Shown: in pieces, positions 27,773 to 35,981 of the stretch
Layout: the number at the start of each line of letters is the position of its first letter
Numbering within the stretch: position 1 is the first letter of the stretch
From: Magnetospirillum fulvum MGU-K5
GTDB taxonomy: Bacteria; Pseudomonadota; Alphaproteobacteria; Rhodospirillales; Magnetospirillaceae
Reading direction: 5' to 3'
Assembly: GCF_000442515.1 (NCBI RefSeq)
Contig: NZ_AQPH01000010.1
Coordinates: forward strand, 1 to 64,000
DNA: 64,000 bases
The notes under the pieces: model-generated
Databases searched by the model: none
What the model was told of the DNA's origin: nothing
Seen by the model: only the letters and a program-made list of their open reading frames with translations
Program-made: the position numbers and the translations under genes

Positions 27773-28000
27773 GGCGCATTGTCCCCGCGAATGATCAAGG
27801 CGGCGCACATTATCGCATGGGACCGGGCGGCGGAAGGGGCACTTTTCTCGCCCGGGCAGAGGAAAGATGGCCGCGCGGTTGTCGCACTGCACGATATCTG
27901 GTAGCGTGCGCCTCCATAGCCGACCGGTCGCCGCAACCCCTGGTTGTCAGCGCCGGTGTGGTCATGTCCGAAGTCCTGTGCAACCGATGGGAAGACATCG

Positions 28001-30757
28001 TTGACCACCCCTCCTGTGTCGCCACAATTCGATATCACCCCGGTTACCATCGAAGATGAGATGAAGCGGTCTTATCTCGATTACGCGATGAGCGTGATTG
28101 TGAGCCGGGCCCTTCCCGACGTCCGCGATGGCTTGAAACCGGTCCATCGACGTATTCTGTTCGCGATGAAAGAGGCCGGTTACGACTTCAATAAACCGTT
28201 CCGTAAATCGGCGCGCATCGTCGGTGACGTCATGGGTAAGTATCACCCCCATGGCGACAGTGCGATCTATGACGCCATGGTCCGGATGGCCCAGACGTTT
28301 TCGATGCGGCTGCCGCTGATCAACGGGCAGGGCAATTTCGGATCGATGGACGGCGATCCGCCCGCGGCGATGCGTTATACCGAGGCCCGTCTGGCCCGTG
28401 TCGCCCACTCGCTGATCGAGGATATCGACAAGGAAACGGTCGATTTCCAGGCCAATTACGACGAATCTTCATTCGAACCGACGGTGCTTCCGGCGCGGTT
28501 CCCCAACCTGCTGGTCAATGGCGCTGGCGGTATCGCCGTCGGCATGGCCACCAACATCCCGCCGCATAATCTGGGCGAGGTGATCGACGCCTGCTGCGCC
28601 TATATCGACGATCCCGAGGTGACCCCGGACCGGCTGACCGAACTGGTGCCGGGCCCGGACTTCCCCACCGGTGGCACCATCCTCGGCCGCGCCGGTATCC
28701 GCGCCGCCCAATTAACCGGGCGTGGCTCGGTGATCTTACGCGCCCGCGTCCATTTCGAGGAAATCCGCAAGGATCGCGAGGCGATTGTCGTCACCGAGAT
28801 GCCGTATCAGGTCAACAAGGCGCGGATGCTCGAGCAGATTGCCGAGTTGGTCCGCGACAAGAAGATCGAAGGCATTTCCGACCTGCGCGACGAGTCCGAC
28901 CGCGATGGCGTGCGGGTGGTGATCGAGCTGCGGCGTGACGCGATCGCCGAAGTGGTGCTGAACCAGCTCTATCGCTTTACCCCGCTCCAGACCAGCTTCG
29001 GGGTCAATACCCTGGCGCTGAATGGCGGCCGTCCCGAGATGATGACCTTGAAGGACATCATTGCCGCCTTCGTCACCTTCCGGGAAGAGGTGATCACCCG
29101 CCGCACGATCTTTGAGCTCGGCAAGGCTCGCGACCGTGCCCACGTCTTGGCCGGTCTGGCGATCGCCGTCGCCAATATCGACGAAGTGATCCGGTTGATC
29201 CGCGCCGCGCCCGATCCCGGCACCGCCCGTGAGCAATTGATGGCGCGTGCCTGGCCGGTCGGCGATGTCGATTCGCTGATCCGTCTGATCGACGAGCCGG
29301 GACGGGGGATTGAGGACGGGACCTATCGTCTGTCGGAAATCCAGGCCAAGGCGATCCTTGATCTGCGTCTGCACCGTTTGACCGGGCTTGAACGCGACAA
29401 GATCGGCGACGAACTGCGCGAGATCGGGGCTCAGATCGTTGAATTCCTTGAAATCCTGTCGTCGCGGACGCGGCGTCTTGAGGTGATGAAGGAAGAACTG
29501 GCCGAAATCCGCGAGCAATTCGCGACTCCGCGCCGGACGATGATCGAAGAAAACGAGTTCGAAGCCGATATCGAAGACCTGATTGCCCGCGAGGACATGG
29601 TGGTGACGGTGACCAACACCGGCTACATCAAGCGGGTGCCGCTGTCGGCCTATCGTGCCCAGAAGCGAGGCGGCAAGGGCCGCTCGGGGATGAACATCAA
29701 GGAAGAGGATTTCCTCAATCAGGTGTTCGTCGCCAACACCCATGCGCCGATGCTGTTCTTCTCCTCGGCGGGTATTGCCTACAAGCTGAAGGTCTACCGT
29801 CTGCCGCTCGGCACGCCTCAGGCGCGGGGCAAGGCGATGGTCAATCTGCTTCCCCTTGACGAAGGCGAGACGATCTCGACCATCATGCCGTTGCCCGAGG
29901 ATGAAGCGGTGTGGGGCGATCTGCATGTCATGTTCGCGACCTCGCGCGGCGACGTCCGCCGCAACCGGCTGTCGGATTTCGCCGAAGTGCGCGCCAACGG
30001 CAAGATCGCGATGAAGCTGGGCGAGAACGAACGGCTGATCTCGGTTCAGACCTGCTCGGCCGAAAGCGACGACGTGCTGCTCGCCACCCGGATGGGCAAG
30101 GCGATCCGGTTCGCCGTTCAGGAAGTCCGCGAGTTCAAGGGACGCGATTCGACCGGCGTGCGCGGAATGCGGCTGGAAGAGGGCGACGAGGTGATCTCGA
30201 TGTCGATCCTCGCCCACGTCGATTACGACAGTGAAACCCGCGATGCCTTCTCGCGGGGCGAATTGTCGATCGAGCAGACCGAGCGGATGCGGGCGGAAGA
30301 GCAATTCATCCTGACCGTCACCGAAAACGGCTTCGGCAAACGGACCTCAGCGTTCGAATACCGCATCACCGGACGAGGCGGGCAGGGTATCGCCAATATC
30401 GACATGACCGCCAAGACCGGGCCGGTGGTGGCATCGTTCCCCATCGCCGACGAAGATGAAATCATGCTGGTCAGCGATGGTGGTAAATTGATCCGAATGC
30501 CGGTCTTCGATATTCGGATTGCCGGTCGCAAGACCCAGGGCGTGACGCTGCTGCGCACGGCCGAGGGCGAACGGGTGGTGTCGGCGGCCCGGCTGTGCGA
30601 TCTGGGGGGGGACCCGGCGACGGCGAAGGGGAAAGCGACGACGACACCGAAAATGCTGAGGGCGAGGCTCCGCCCCTGTCTGGAGGAGACGCGGCATGAC
30701 CACACGGGTCGGACTCTATCCCGGCACGTTCGACCCGGTGACCAACGGTCACCTTGA
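28001..30757 (+). CDS. gyrA: DNA gyrase subunit A (3' end apparently frameshifted)
   Basis: The breakage-reunion subunit of gyrase, which introduces negative supercoils. Starting at TTG 28001 (GGGA upstream), the N-terminus reaches the family motif [20 protein letters not shown] at the usual distance. Catalytic Tyr is residue 126 (AAMRYTE), the quinolone region is [10 protein letters not shown] with wild-type Ser87 and Asp91, and the gyrase-specific box reads QKRGGKG. Six C-terminal blades follow, to about codon 870. At a G8 run (30604-30611) the frame enters a basic 48-residue tail overlapping coaD by 62 bp; a one-base insertion there would restore an acidic Asp/Glu tail ending at TGA 30697. 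Confidence 0.95.
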   Translation: MTTPPVSPQFDITPVTIEDEMKRSYLDYAMSVIVSRALPDVRDGLKPVHRRILFAMKEAGYDFNKPFRKSARIVGDVMGKYHPHGDSAIYDAMVRMAQTFSMRLPLINGQGNFGSMDGDPPAAMRYTEARLARVAHSLIEDIDKETVDFQANYDESSFEPTVLPARFPNLLVNGAGGIAVGMATNIPPHNLGEVIDACCAYIDDPEVTPDRLTELVPGPDFPTGGTILGRAGIRAAQLTGRGSVILRARVHFEEIRKDREAIVVTEMPYQVNKARMLEQIAELVRDKKIEGISDLRDESDRDGVRVVIELRRDAIAEVVLNQLYRFTPLQTSFGVNTLALNGGRPEMMTLKDIIAAFVTFREEVITRRTIFELGKARDRAHVLAGLAIAVANIDEVIRLIRAAPDPGTAREQLMARAWPVGDVDSLIRLIDEPGRGIEDGTYRLSEIQAKAILDLRLHRLTGLERDKIGDELREIGAQIVEFLEILSSRTRRLEVMKEELAEIREQFATPRRTMIEENEFEADIEDLIAREDMVVTVTNTGYIKRVPLSAYRAQKRGGKGRSGMNIKEEDFLNQVFVANTHAPMLFFSSAGIAYKLKVYRLPLGTPQARGKAMVNLLPLDEGETISTIMPLPEDEAVWGDLHVMFATSRGDVRRNRLSDFAEVRANGKIAMKLGENERLISVQTCSAESDDVLLATRMGKAIRFAVQEVREFKGRDSTGVRGMRLEEGDEVISMSILAHVDYDSETRDAFSRGELSIEQTERMRAEEQFILTVTENGFGKRTSAFEYRITGRGGQGIANIDMTAKTGPVVASFPIADEDEIMLVSDGGKLIRMPVFDIRIAGRKTQGVTLLRTAEGERVVSAARLCDLGGDPATAKGKATTTPKMLRARLRPCLEETRHDHTGRTLSRHVRPGDQRSP
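30604..30611 (+). other. gyrA: G8 homopolymer, probable frameshift point in gyrA
   Basis: In the frame as sequenced, codons after this run encode a basic, unlikely tail ending at 30757 inside coaD. In the frame reached with G9 (or G6), the next 29 codons encode a Gly/Asp/Glu-rich acidic tail, which is what GyrA tails normally look like, and stop at TGA 30697-30699, overlapping the coaD ATG as ATGA. This points to an indel in the run (true, population-variable, or a sequencing error). Confidence 0.75.
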
Positions 30758-31208
30758 TATCGTCGCCCGAGCCGCCGGTCTGGTCGATCACCTGATCGTC
30801 GCGGTGGCGGCAAACGCCGGAAAGGGACCGCTCTTCACTCTGGAAGAGCGGGTGGAGATCGTCACCGCCGAAATGGACGATCTATCCGCCCAACTTGGCA
30901 CCAGTATCGAGGTGCGGCCGTTCGACTCGCTGCTGATGAATTTTTGCCGGGAATGCGGCGCCAATCTCATCGTGCGGGGCCTGCGCGCCGTCTCGGATTT
31001 TGAATATGAATTTCAGATGGCGGGTATGAATGCCCGCCTTGCCCCTGATATCGAAACCATCTTCCTGATGGCGTCGGAACGCTGCCAGTTTATTTCGTCG
31101 CGTTTCGTCAAAGAGATCGGTCGTCTGGGGGGGGATATTTCACAATTTGTCAGCCCGGCTGTAAAGTCCAGGCTGGATGCCAAGTTCGGCTCGGGGGACC
31201 GGCCATAA
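30696..31208 (+). CDS. coaD: Phosphopantetheine adenylyltransferase
   Basis: Transfers AMP from ATP to 4'-phosphopantetheine, the penultimate step of CoA synthesis. The 170-residue product has the nucleotidyltransferase motif [10 protein letters not shown] (TNGH at residues 16-19), [17 protein letters not shown] and [17 protein letters not shown] lies 8-14 bases before ATG 30696. If the gyrA frame is corrected, the genes overlap by ATGA, so translation would be coupled. Confidence 0.96.
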   Translation: MTTRVGLYPGTFDPVTNGHLDIVARAAGLVDHLIVAVAANAGKGPLFTLEERVEIVTAEMDDLSAQLGTSIEVRPFDSLLMNFCRECGANLIVRGLRAVSDFEYEFQMAGMNARLAPDIETIFLMASERCQFISSRFVKEIGRLGGDISQFVSPAVKSRLDAKFGSGDRP

Positions 31209-31222
31209 GAGGGGAGGAAGGC

Positions 31223-31714
31223 GTGGACAGCGAGAATATTCTGCACCTGGAGCTTAAGGGGGGACGGGTCGTCATCGAACTGCGTCCGGATCTGGCGCCG
31301 AATCATGTCGCTCGTCTTAAGGATCTGGTGCGGCAGAAATTTTATGACGGGCTGAAGTTCCATCGGGTGATCGAGGGCTTCATGGCGCAGACCGGGTGCC
31401 CGAAGGGGAACGGCACCGGCGGTTCGGGGGTCAAGCTGAAGGCCGAATTCTCGGCGGAGAAGCATGTCCGCGGCACCTGCTCGATGGCCCGCGCCAGCAA
31501 TCCCGACAGCGCCGATTCGCAATTCTTCATCGTCTTTGAACCGGCTGCGCATCTGGACGGCCAATATACCGTCTGGGGGCAGGTGATCGAAGGGATGGAG
31601 CATGTTGGTGCCATCAAGAAAGGCAGCGTTCTGCGCAATGGCAACGTCGACAATCCGGACACGATCCTCAGCCTGCGGGTCGCTGCGGATGCCGCCGAAG
31701 ACGCCAATCCGTGA
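31223..31714 (+). CDS. Cyclophilin-type peptidyl-prolyl isomerase, cytoplasmic
   Basis: A 163-residue cyclophilin lacking a signal peptide. Active-site motifs are FHRVIEGFMAQTGCPKGNGT (catalytic Arg in FHRVI), the SMARASNPDSADSQFFIVF strand and HLDGQYTVWGQV. The start is GTG 31223 with GGGGAGGAAGG upstream. It is followed after 12 bp by a second, exported cyclophilin that shares most core motifs, so the two arose by tandem duplication and serve different compartments. Confidence 0.93.
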   Translation: MDSENILHLELKGGRVVIELRPDLAPNHVARLKDLVRQKFYDGLKFHRVIEGFMAQTGCPKGNGTGGSGVKLKAEFSAEKHVRGTCSMARASNPDSADSQFFIVFEPAAHLDGQYTVWGQVIEGMEHVGAIKKGSVLRNGNVDNPDTILSLRVAADAAEDANP

Positions 31715-31726
31715 GGTGATGAAAGA

Positions 31727-32275
31727 ATGTCTGTTTTGAAGGGTGCCGCCGCTGCGGTATTTCTGCTGTTTGCTACCCTGGTGTCGGCCTCTGCCGCCAC
31801 GCCCGAAGATACGCTGTTGCTTGACCTCGCCACCGGAACGGTGACGGTCGAGTTACGCCCCGATCTCGCACCGAACCACGTTGCCCGCATCAAGGAATTG
31901 GTGCGCAAGGGTTTCTATGACGGCACCCCCTTTCATCGGGTGATCGCGGGCTTCATGGCGCAGGGGGGCGACCCAACCGGCACCGGCACCGGCGGGTCTG
32001 GCACCAAGCTGCGGGCCGAATTCTCGGGCGAGCCGTTTGTGCGCGGCGTGGTCGGCATGGCCCGCGCCAACAGCCCGGACAGCGCCGATTCACAGTTCTT
32101 CATCATGCTCGGTTCATCCCCCAGCCTGGATGGTCGCTACACGATCGTTGGCACCGTGTTGGAGGGAATGGATCTGGTCGACCGGATCAAGAAGGGCGAT
32201 CCCAGCGACAACGGCATCGTCAGCAAGCCGGATAAGCTGGTCCGTGCCCGCATTTTGGCCGACGTTAAGAAATAG
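31727..32275 (+). CDS. Cyclophilin-type peptidyl-prolyl isomerase, exported
   Basis: A 182-residue paralogue of the preceding gene carrying an N-terminal signal peptide (hydrophobic AAAAVFLLFATLV, cleavage near SASA-ATP), so it should act in the periplasm. The cyclophilin core shows ELRPDLAPNHVARIKELV, PFHRVIAGFMAQGGDP, GMARANSPDSADSQFFIM and SLDGRYTIVGTV. It is the last protein gene before tRNA-Lys and is followed by an intrinsic terminator. Confidence 0.93.
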   Translation: MSVLKGAAAAVFLLFATLVSASAATPEDTLLLDLATGTVTVELRPDLAPNHVARIKELVRKGFYDGTPFHRVIAGFMAQGGDPTGTGTGGSGTKLRAEFSGEPFVRGVVGMARANSPDSADSQFFIMLGSSPSLDGRYTIVGTVLEGMDLVDRIKKGDPSDNGIVSKPDKLVRARILADVKK

Positions 32276-32305
32276 TCGGCCAAAGATGAAAACAGGAGAT
32301 TGACG

Positions 32306-32339
32306 AAGGGCGCTCTCCTGAATATGGTGAGCGCCCTTT
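32306..32339 (+). terminator. Terminator after the exported cyclophilin gene
   Basis: AAGGGCGCTC (32306-32315) pairs with GAGCGCCCTT (32329-32338) around a 13-base loop, with TTT at its end. It separates the cyclophilin transcript from tRNA-Lys. Confidence 0.75.
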
Positions 32340-32344
32340 GGTGA

Positions 32345-32420
32345 GGGCCCGTAGCTCAGTTGGTAGAGCAAGCGACTTTTAATCGAGAGGTCCCGGGTTC
32401 GAGTCCCGGCGGGCCCACCA
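32345..32420 (+). tRNA. tRNA-Lys (anticodon TTT)
   Basis: A 76-nt cloverleaf with encoded CCA. The acceptor stem GGGCCCG/CGGGCCC is perfect, the D arm is GCTC/GAGC, the anticodon loop is CTTTTAA (anticodon TTT, Lys) and the T arm is CCGGG-TTCGAGT-CCCGG. Only the three loop-proximal pairs of the anticodon stem form: AGCGA faces TCGAG, leaving G28-A42 and A27-G43 mismatched. All other arms are intact, so it is probably functional. A TTCG-loop terminator follows. Confidence 0.92.
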
Positions 32421-32424
32421 AATG

Positions 32425-32465
32425 AAAAGCCCCCAGGAAATTTCGATTTCCTGGGGGCTTTTTCG
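32425..32465. terminator. Very stable terminator with TTCG tetraloop after tRNA-Lys
   Basis: A 17-bp perfect stem (AAAAGCCCCCAGGAAAT and its complement) closes a TTCG loop and ends in TTTTT on the + strand and TTTT-equivalents on the - strand. It lies between tRNA-Lys (+) and the lysozyme gene (-) and can serve both. Confidence 0.93.
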
Positions 32466-32494
32466 TTTTCCGACGAGGCACCTTATCCCCGAGT

Positions 32495-32962
32495 CTATGC
32501 CAACCGATTCGTGTTGCTGAGAAACAGCGTCCGCTCGGCCTCGCGGCGACGGGTCAGACCGGCCAGAACCTGTCCATTAACTTTGTTCCAGCGCAGGAAC
32601 TCGTCAGCAGCACCAAAGATATCGTTTGCGTTCAGCTTCTTCAGCAGGGTCGAGCCGTAAAAATTTCCGGCCCCCAGATTGAACACAAACGATACCAGCG
32701 CGGAAAACTGGTTGTCGGTGATCGTAACGCTGACCGCACCAACAATCGCTTTCTCGGCGGCGACCAGATCCCGAGAGAGCAGGGTGTTGGCGTCCTCTTC
32801 GGTGATCGTCATTCCCGTTTTGACGTCAGGCCCGGTGTGGCCATAGCCTATGGTCAATTTCCCCGCCGGACAAAGATAGGCTTTCAGCCGCAATCCCTCG
32901 CACTGGCGAATGATATCCTTTCCCGCTTCATTGCAGGATCGGATCGACGTGGTTGCACTCAT
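32495..32962 (-). CDS. GH24 phage-type lysozyme (endolysin-like), orphan
   Basis: A 155-residue muramidase of the T4/P22 endolysin family. The catalytic triad pattern E-x8-(D/C)-x5-T is present as Glu22, Cys31 and Thr37 (motifs QCEGLRLKAY, CPAGKLT), followed by IGYGHTG, ALVSFVFNLG and RRREAERTLF. No signal peptide or SAR anchor is seen and no holin, spanin or phage structural gene lies nearby. It is either a domesticated endolysin or the lone remnant of a lytic cassette. A 15-nt palindrome lies 20-35 bp upstream of the start. Confidence 0.9.
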   Translation of the reverse strand: MSATTSIRSCNEAGKDIIRQCEGLRLKAYLCPAGKLTIGYGHTGPDVKTGMTITEEDANTLLSRDLVAAEKAIVGAVSVTITDNQFSALVSFVFNLGAGNFYGSTLLKKLNANDIFGAADEFLRWNKVNGQVLAGLTRRREAERTLFLSNTNRLA

Positions 32963-32982
32963 CTCGGAAGCCCCCCGCGAAC

Positions 32983-32997
32983 GATCTTAGTAAGATC
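32983..32997. promoter_or_regulatory. Perfect palindrome upstream of the lysozyme gene
   Basis: GATCTTA-G-TAAGATC, two 7-bp arms with a single central base, lies 20 bp before the lysozyme ATG on the - strand. The size and placement fit a repressor operator; no regulator gene is adjacent. Confidence 0.4.
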
Positions 32998-33067
32998 ACG
33001 TTTTGTTCCTTACCCTTATAAGCTGATTCCTGAAAGATTGGCAATCTCAGGGATGTTGTCGCCCATG

Positions 33068-33099
33068 AAAAACCCCCTGGAAGGGTTACTTCCAGGGGG
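33068..33099 (-). terminator. Intrinsic terminator of sodB
   Basis: On the - strand CCCCCTGGAAG pairs with CTTCCAGGGGG around a 5-base loop, followed by TTTTT. It begins about 28 bp after the sodB stop. Confidence 0.93.
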
Positions 33100-33127
33100 G
33101 CAGGGCAGTCGAAACAAAACCGGACGG

Positions 33128-33724
33128 TCAGCCCAGGTTCGCCTCGACGAAGGACCAGTTGACGAGGTGATCGAGGAAGGCCTGAACAAAGTCCGGGCGG
33201 CGGTTCTGCCAGTCGAGGTAATAGGCGTGCTCCCACACATCGACGGTCAGCAGCGCCTTCTGGCCGTGCGCCAGGGGAAGGTCGGCATTGGCGGTCTTGG
33301 TGATCTTCAGCTTGCCGCCGTCTTCGACCAGCCACGCCCAGCCCGAACCGAACTGAGTCACCGCAGCATTCTTGAACTCGGTCTTGAACGCCTCAAAGCT
33401 GCCGAAATCAGCCTCGATTCGTGCCAGCAGGCTCGGGCTGGGCTGACCGCCGCCGCCCTTGGTCAGGCTGTTCCAAAAGAACGTGTGGTTCCACACCTGG
33501 GCGGCATTGTTGAAGATGCCTTGCTTGGCCGGCAGATCGGCGGCGGCAATATGGATCAACTCTTCGAGCGATTTGGACGCCAGATCGGTGTCCTTGATCA
33601 GGCCGTTCAGATTGTTGACATAGGCTGCGTGATGCTTGCCGTGATGAAACTCAAGGGTTCGCGCCGAGATATGCGGCTCCAGCGCATCAATGGCAAACGG
33701 AAGCGGCGGAAGCTCGAAGGCCAT
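33128..33724 (-). CDS. sodB: Superoxide dismutase, iron type
   Basis: It dismutates superoxide in the cytoplasm. The 198-residue product has the Fe/Mn-SOD ligands: His in LEFHHGKHHAAYV, His in AAQVWNHTFFWNSL, and Asp/His in DVWEHAYYLDW. The AAQVWNH context, with active-site Gln in the N-terminal half and GGGG after the second motif, favours iron over manganese. It lies downstream of hpnE but has its own 97-bp leader with a GAGGT ribosome site. Confidence 0.95.
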   Translation of the reverse strand: MAFELPPLPFAIDALEPHISARTLEFHHGKHHAAYVNNLNGLIKDTDLASKSLEELIHIAAADLPAKQGIFNNAAQVWNHTFFWNSLTKGGGGQPSPSLLARIEADFGSFEAFKTEFKNAAVTQFGSGWAWLVEDGGKLKITKTANADLPLAHGQKALLTVDVWEHAYYLDWQNRRPDFVQAFLDHLVNWSFVEANLG

Positions 33725-33821
33725 GGGATACCTCGCTCTCTCAGAATGTTCTCGTTAGGCTTAGAAGGGATCTAAACCATCCTGGGAAAGATAGGCATTT
33801 ATTGGAGAGATGTGAAGGGTC

Positions 33822-35045
33822 TTACCGCCCAAAGGATAGGGTCTTTTGTCCCAATGCCCGTTGAGCTGCGTATAATCCACTGCTTATCGCGGCTTCAATC
33901 GTGCAAGGCCAAGACGAACGAAGCCAGTCCCCGGCAAGATAAACGCCGGGGATCGACGTCTCGGGACCGGGGCGACGACGGATGGTGGCGGGATCGTGGG
34001 CGAGGGTAGCCCGGCGTTCCTTGATCACCCGCGCAGGAGGGACATCCGCAGCAGAGAGTCCGATCGCACTGGCGGCTTCGCCCCACAAGATCGCGGCGAT
34101 CTCGTCAGCCGGGCGATCAACCAATCCCTCCGCCGCCGATACCGTCACCGACAGCACGTCACCACGCGGAAACAGCCAATGACCATAGCCGTTGACCAGC
34201 CCCAGGAATGGAACGCCCTGGGGCAGAATCGCGGGATGAGCGAGGCGGAAATGAGCATTGACGATGGTGCGGGTCGGCAATGTCAAATCCCAACCGGGGA
34301 GAACCGATCCCATCGCCCACGGCGGCAGGGCCAGGATCACCCGGTCATGCGGGCCGAGGATGACCGAGCGATCCTCGTCAAAATCGAGCCGACCTGCCGT
34401 AACACCGATCAGGCGATGCCGGAATTGGATTTCAGCACCGAAACTGCCTAGCGTGGCCAGGGCAGGGGCGACCAGAGCCGCCGACAGCCCCAACGGAAAG
34501 GTCCAGGGGGATAAGGCGGGCGCACCGCCCAGCAGCGCGCGGCGCATCGTCCAAGAAAACATCCGCGCCGATGATTCCTCGGGCGTGGTGTTCAAGATCG
34601 CTTCGCACAACGGTTTCCAAAAGCGGGCGAAGCCTGGACTCTGTCCCAACCGGTCGGCGACACTGGCCTCAGCCCCAGTCCAGGGCAAGCCCAGCGCCCG
34701 CAAAATCTCCCCCAATCCGGCGGGCAGACGGGTCGGACTGACGGTCCAGCGCGATTGGTCGGCCAGATCGAAGAAATCGAACCGGCGCGGGGCAGGGACC
34801 ATCGCCTCGATCCCGCCAGTGGCGCGGGCATAGCTCAAGGCGATCTTGTTCGCGCCCAGCAGGAGGTGGCTGCCATTGTCGATCAACCGGTCAAGCTTGT
34901 CGTCAAAGAACGAGCGGCACCGTCCGCCGGCATGGCTGGCAGATTCATAGAGACAGACCCGAATTCCGGTCCGGGCGGCCGCAGTGGCGGCGGCCAGACC
35001 GGCCAGACCGGCACCGACAACGTGAAGAGTCGTGGGATGGGGCAT
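33822..35045 (-). CDS. hpnE: Hydroxysqualene dehydroxylase
   Basis: An FAD enzyme of the amine-oxidase/phytoene-desaturase fold that reduces hydroxysqualene to squalene in the HpnCDE route. The 407-residue product opens with the dinucleotide motif VVGAGLAGLAAATAAARTG, then GGRCRSF, NGSHLLLGAN, and ends with PGVYLAGDWLRSSWPCTIEAAISSG. It begins 14 bp after the hpnC stop on the same strand, so they form an operon. Confidence 0.93.
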   Translation of the reverse strand: MPHPTTLHVVGAGLAGLAAATAAARTGIRVCLYESASHAGGRCRSFFDDKLDRLIDNGSHLLLGANKIALSYARATGGIEAMVPAPRRFDFFDLADQSRWTVSPTRLPAGLGEILRALGLPWTGAEASVADRLGQSPGFARFWKPLCEAILNTTPEESSARMFSWTMRRALLGGAPALSPWTFPLGLSAALVAPALATLGSFGAEIQFRHRLIGVTAGRLDFDEDRSVILGPHDRVILALPPWAMGSVLPGWDLTLPTRTIVNAHFRLAHPAILPQGVPFLGLVNGYGHWLFPRGDVLSVTVSAAEGLVDRPADEIAAILWGEAASAIGLSAADVPPARVIKERRATLAHDPATIRRRPGPETSIPGVYLAGDWLRSSWPCTIEAAISSGLYAAQRALGQKTLSFGR

Positions 35046-35059
35046 CAGACCGTCGCCTT

Positions 35060-35923
35060 TTAGACCGCTAAACCGCGTGCCACGCCGACAACGACGACAC
35101 CGGCATAATCGAGCGGAGACAACTTGACCCGGGTGGCGAGCGGATCGCCGCTGCGCAGGCGCTTGGACAGCACTTCCGCGACCCGGACGGTGATCGACGT
35201 CTGGAGCCGCAGCCGAACGTCGCGGATTTTCCCAACCAGGGGGCGGGCGTCGGCAATCAGTCCATCGGTCAGGTCGAGCATCTGATCGAGTACCGTCCGC
35301 AATGCGGCCGGGCTGGAGGGTTGCCGCAGTACCTCACGGGTCAGGCCGGCAGCGTTCAGCAGATCGAGCGGAATATAGACCCGATCCAGCTCGCGCAGAT
35401 CCTTGCCGCAATCTTGAAGATGATTCAGCACCTGCAAAGCGGCGCACAGCGCATCGTTGGCGGGAAAGGTCTCGGCCGATTCACCGTGCAGGGTCAGCAG
35501 GAAACGGCCGACCGGAGCCGCCGAAGACTGGCAATAGCTCAGAAGATCGGCCCAATCAGCGCAGTAATTACGCAGCGCATCGCGACGAAACGCGTTCAGC
35601 AATTCGGCGGCAGTGTCGATCAGGGCAAGATCGCCGGACACGGCGGCGCGGTAGGTCAGGGCAGTCGCCAGCTCTGGCGCCTCCTTCGTCCCGCGCAGCG
35701 CGGCCTCAAGCGCGTCGAGAGCCGCGACCTTCTGCACCCCGGTCAAGGCGGCAGAATCCGCGACATCGTCGGCATGACGGGCAAAATGGTAATAGGCCAT
35801 CACCGTACTGCGGCGTGATTTATGCAGCAGAAGCGACGCGACCGGGAAATTCTCCTCGTTCGCGGTCTTGCTGGCAGCGGCAGACAAAGGGGCTGCGGCG
35901 CGGGTCACGGCGAATCCTTCCAT
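35060..35923 (-). CDS. hpnC: Squalene/presqualene-type synthase HpnC
   Basis: A trans-prenyltransferase-fold enzyme; HpnC converts presqualene diphosphate to hydroxysqualene. The 287-residue product matches HpnC rather than HpnD at the N-terminus (KTANEENFPVASLLL) and has the first Asp motif HADDVAD, the second motif NHLQDCGKDLRELDR with YIPLDLL, and the C-terminal KRLRSGDPLATRVKL. It is followed directly by hpnE. The expected hpnD between them is absent, which is odd because HpnD makes the substrate of HpnC. Confidence 0.9.
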   Translation of the reverse strand: MEGFAVTRAAAPLSAAASKTANEENFPVASLLLHKSRRSTVMAYYHFARHADDVADSAALTGVQKVAALDALEAALRGTKEAPELATALTYRAAVSGDLALIDTAAELLNAFRRDALRNYCADWADLLSYCQSSAAPVGRFLLTLHGESAETFPANDALCAALQVLNHLQDCGKDLRELDRVYIPLDLLNAAGLTREVLRQPSSPAALRTVLDQMLDLTDGLIADARPLVGKIRDVRLRLQTSITVRVAEVLSKRLRSGDPLATRVKLSPLDYAGVVVVGVARGLAV

Positions 35924-35981
35924 AGACGTATCGGTGAGGAGGCCGCATATATGACACGTCTTGCACGGAAGGGACAGACCC

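Noticed and set aside
28736-30304. A 522-codon antisense frame inside gyrA
   Set aside because: Same shadow effect; composition is typical of antisense translation of high-GC codons, and gyrA coding is certain.
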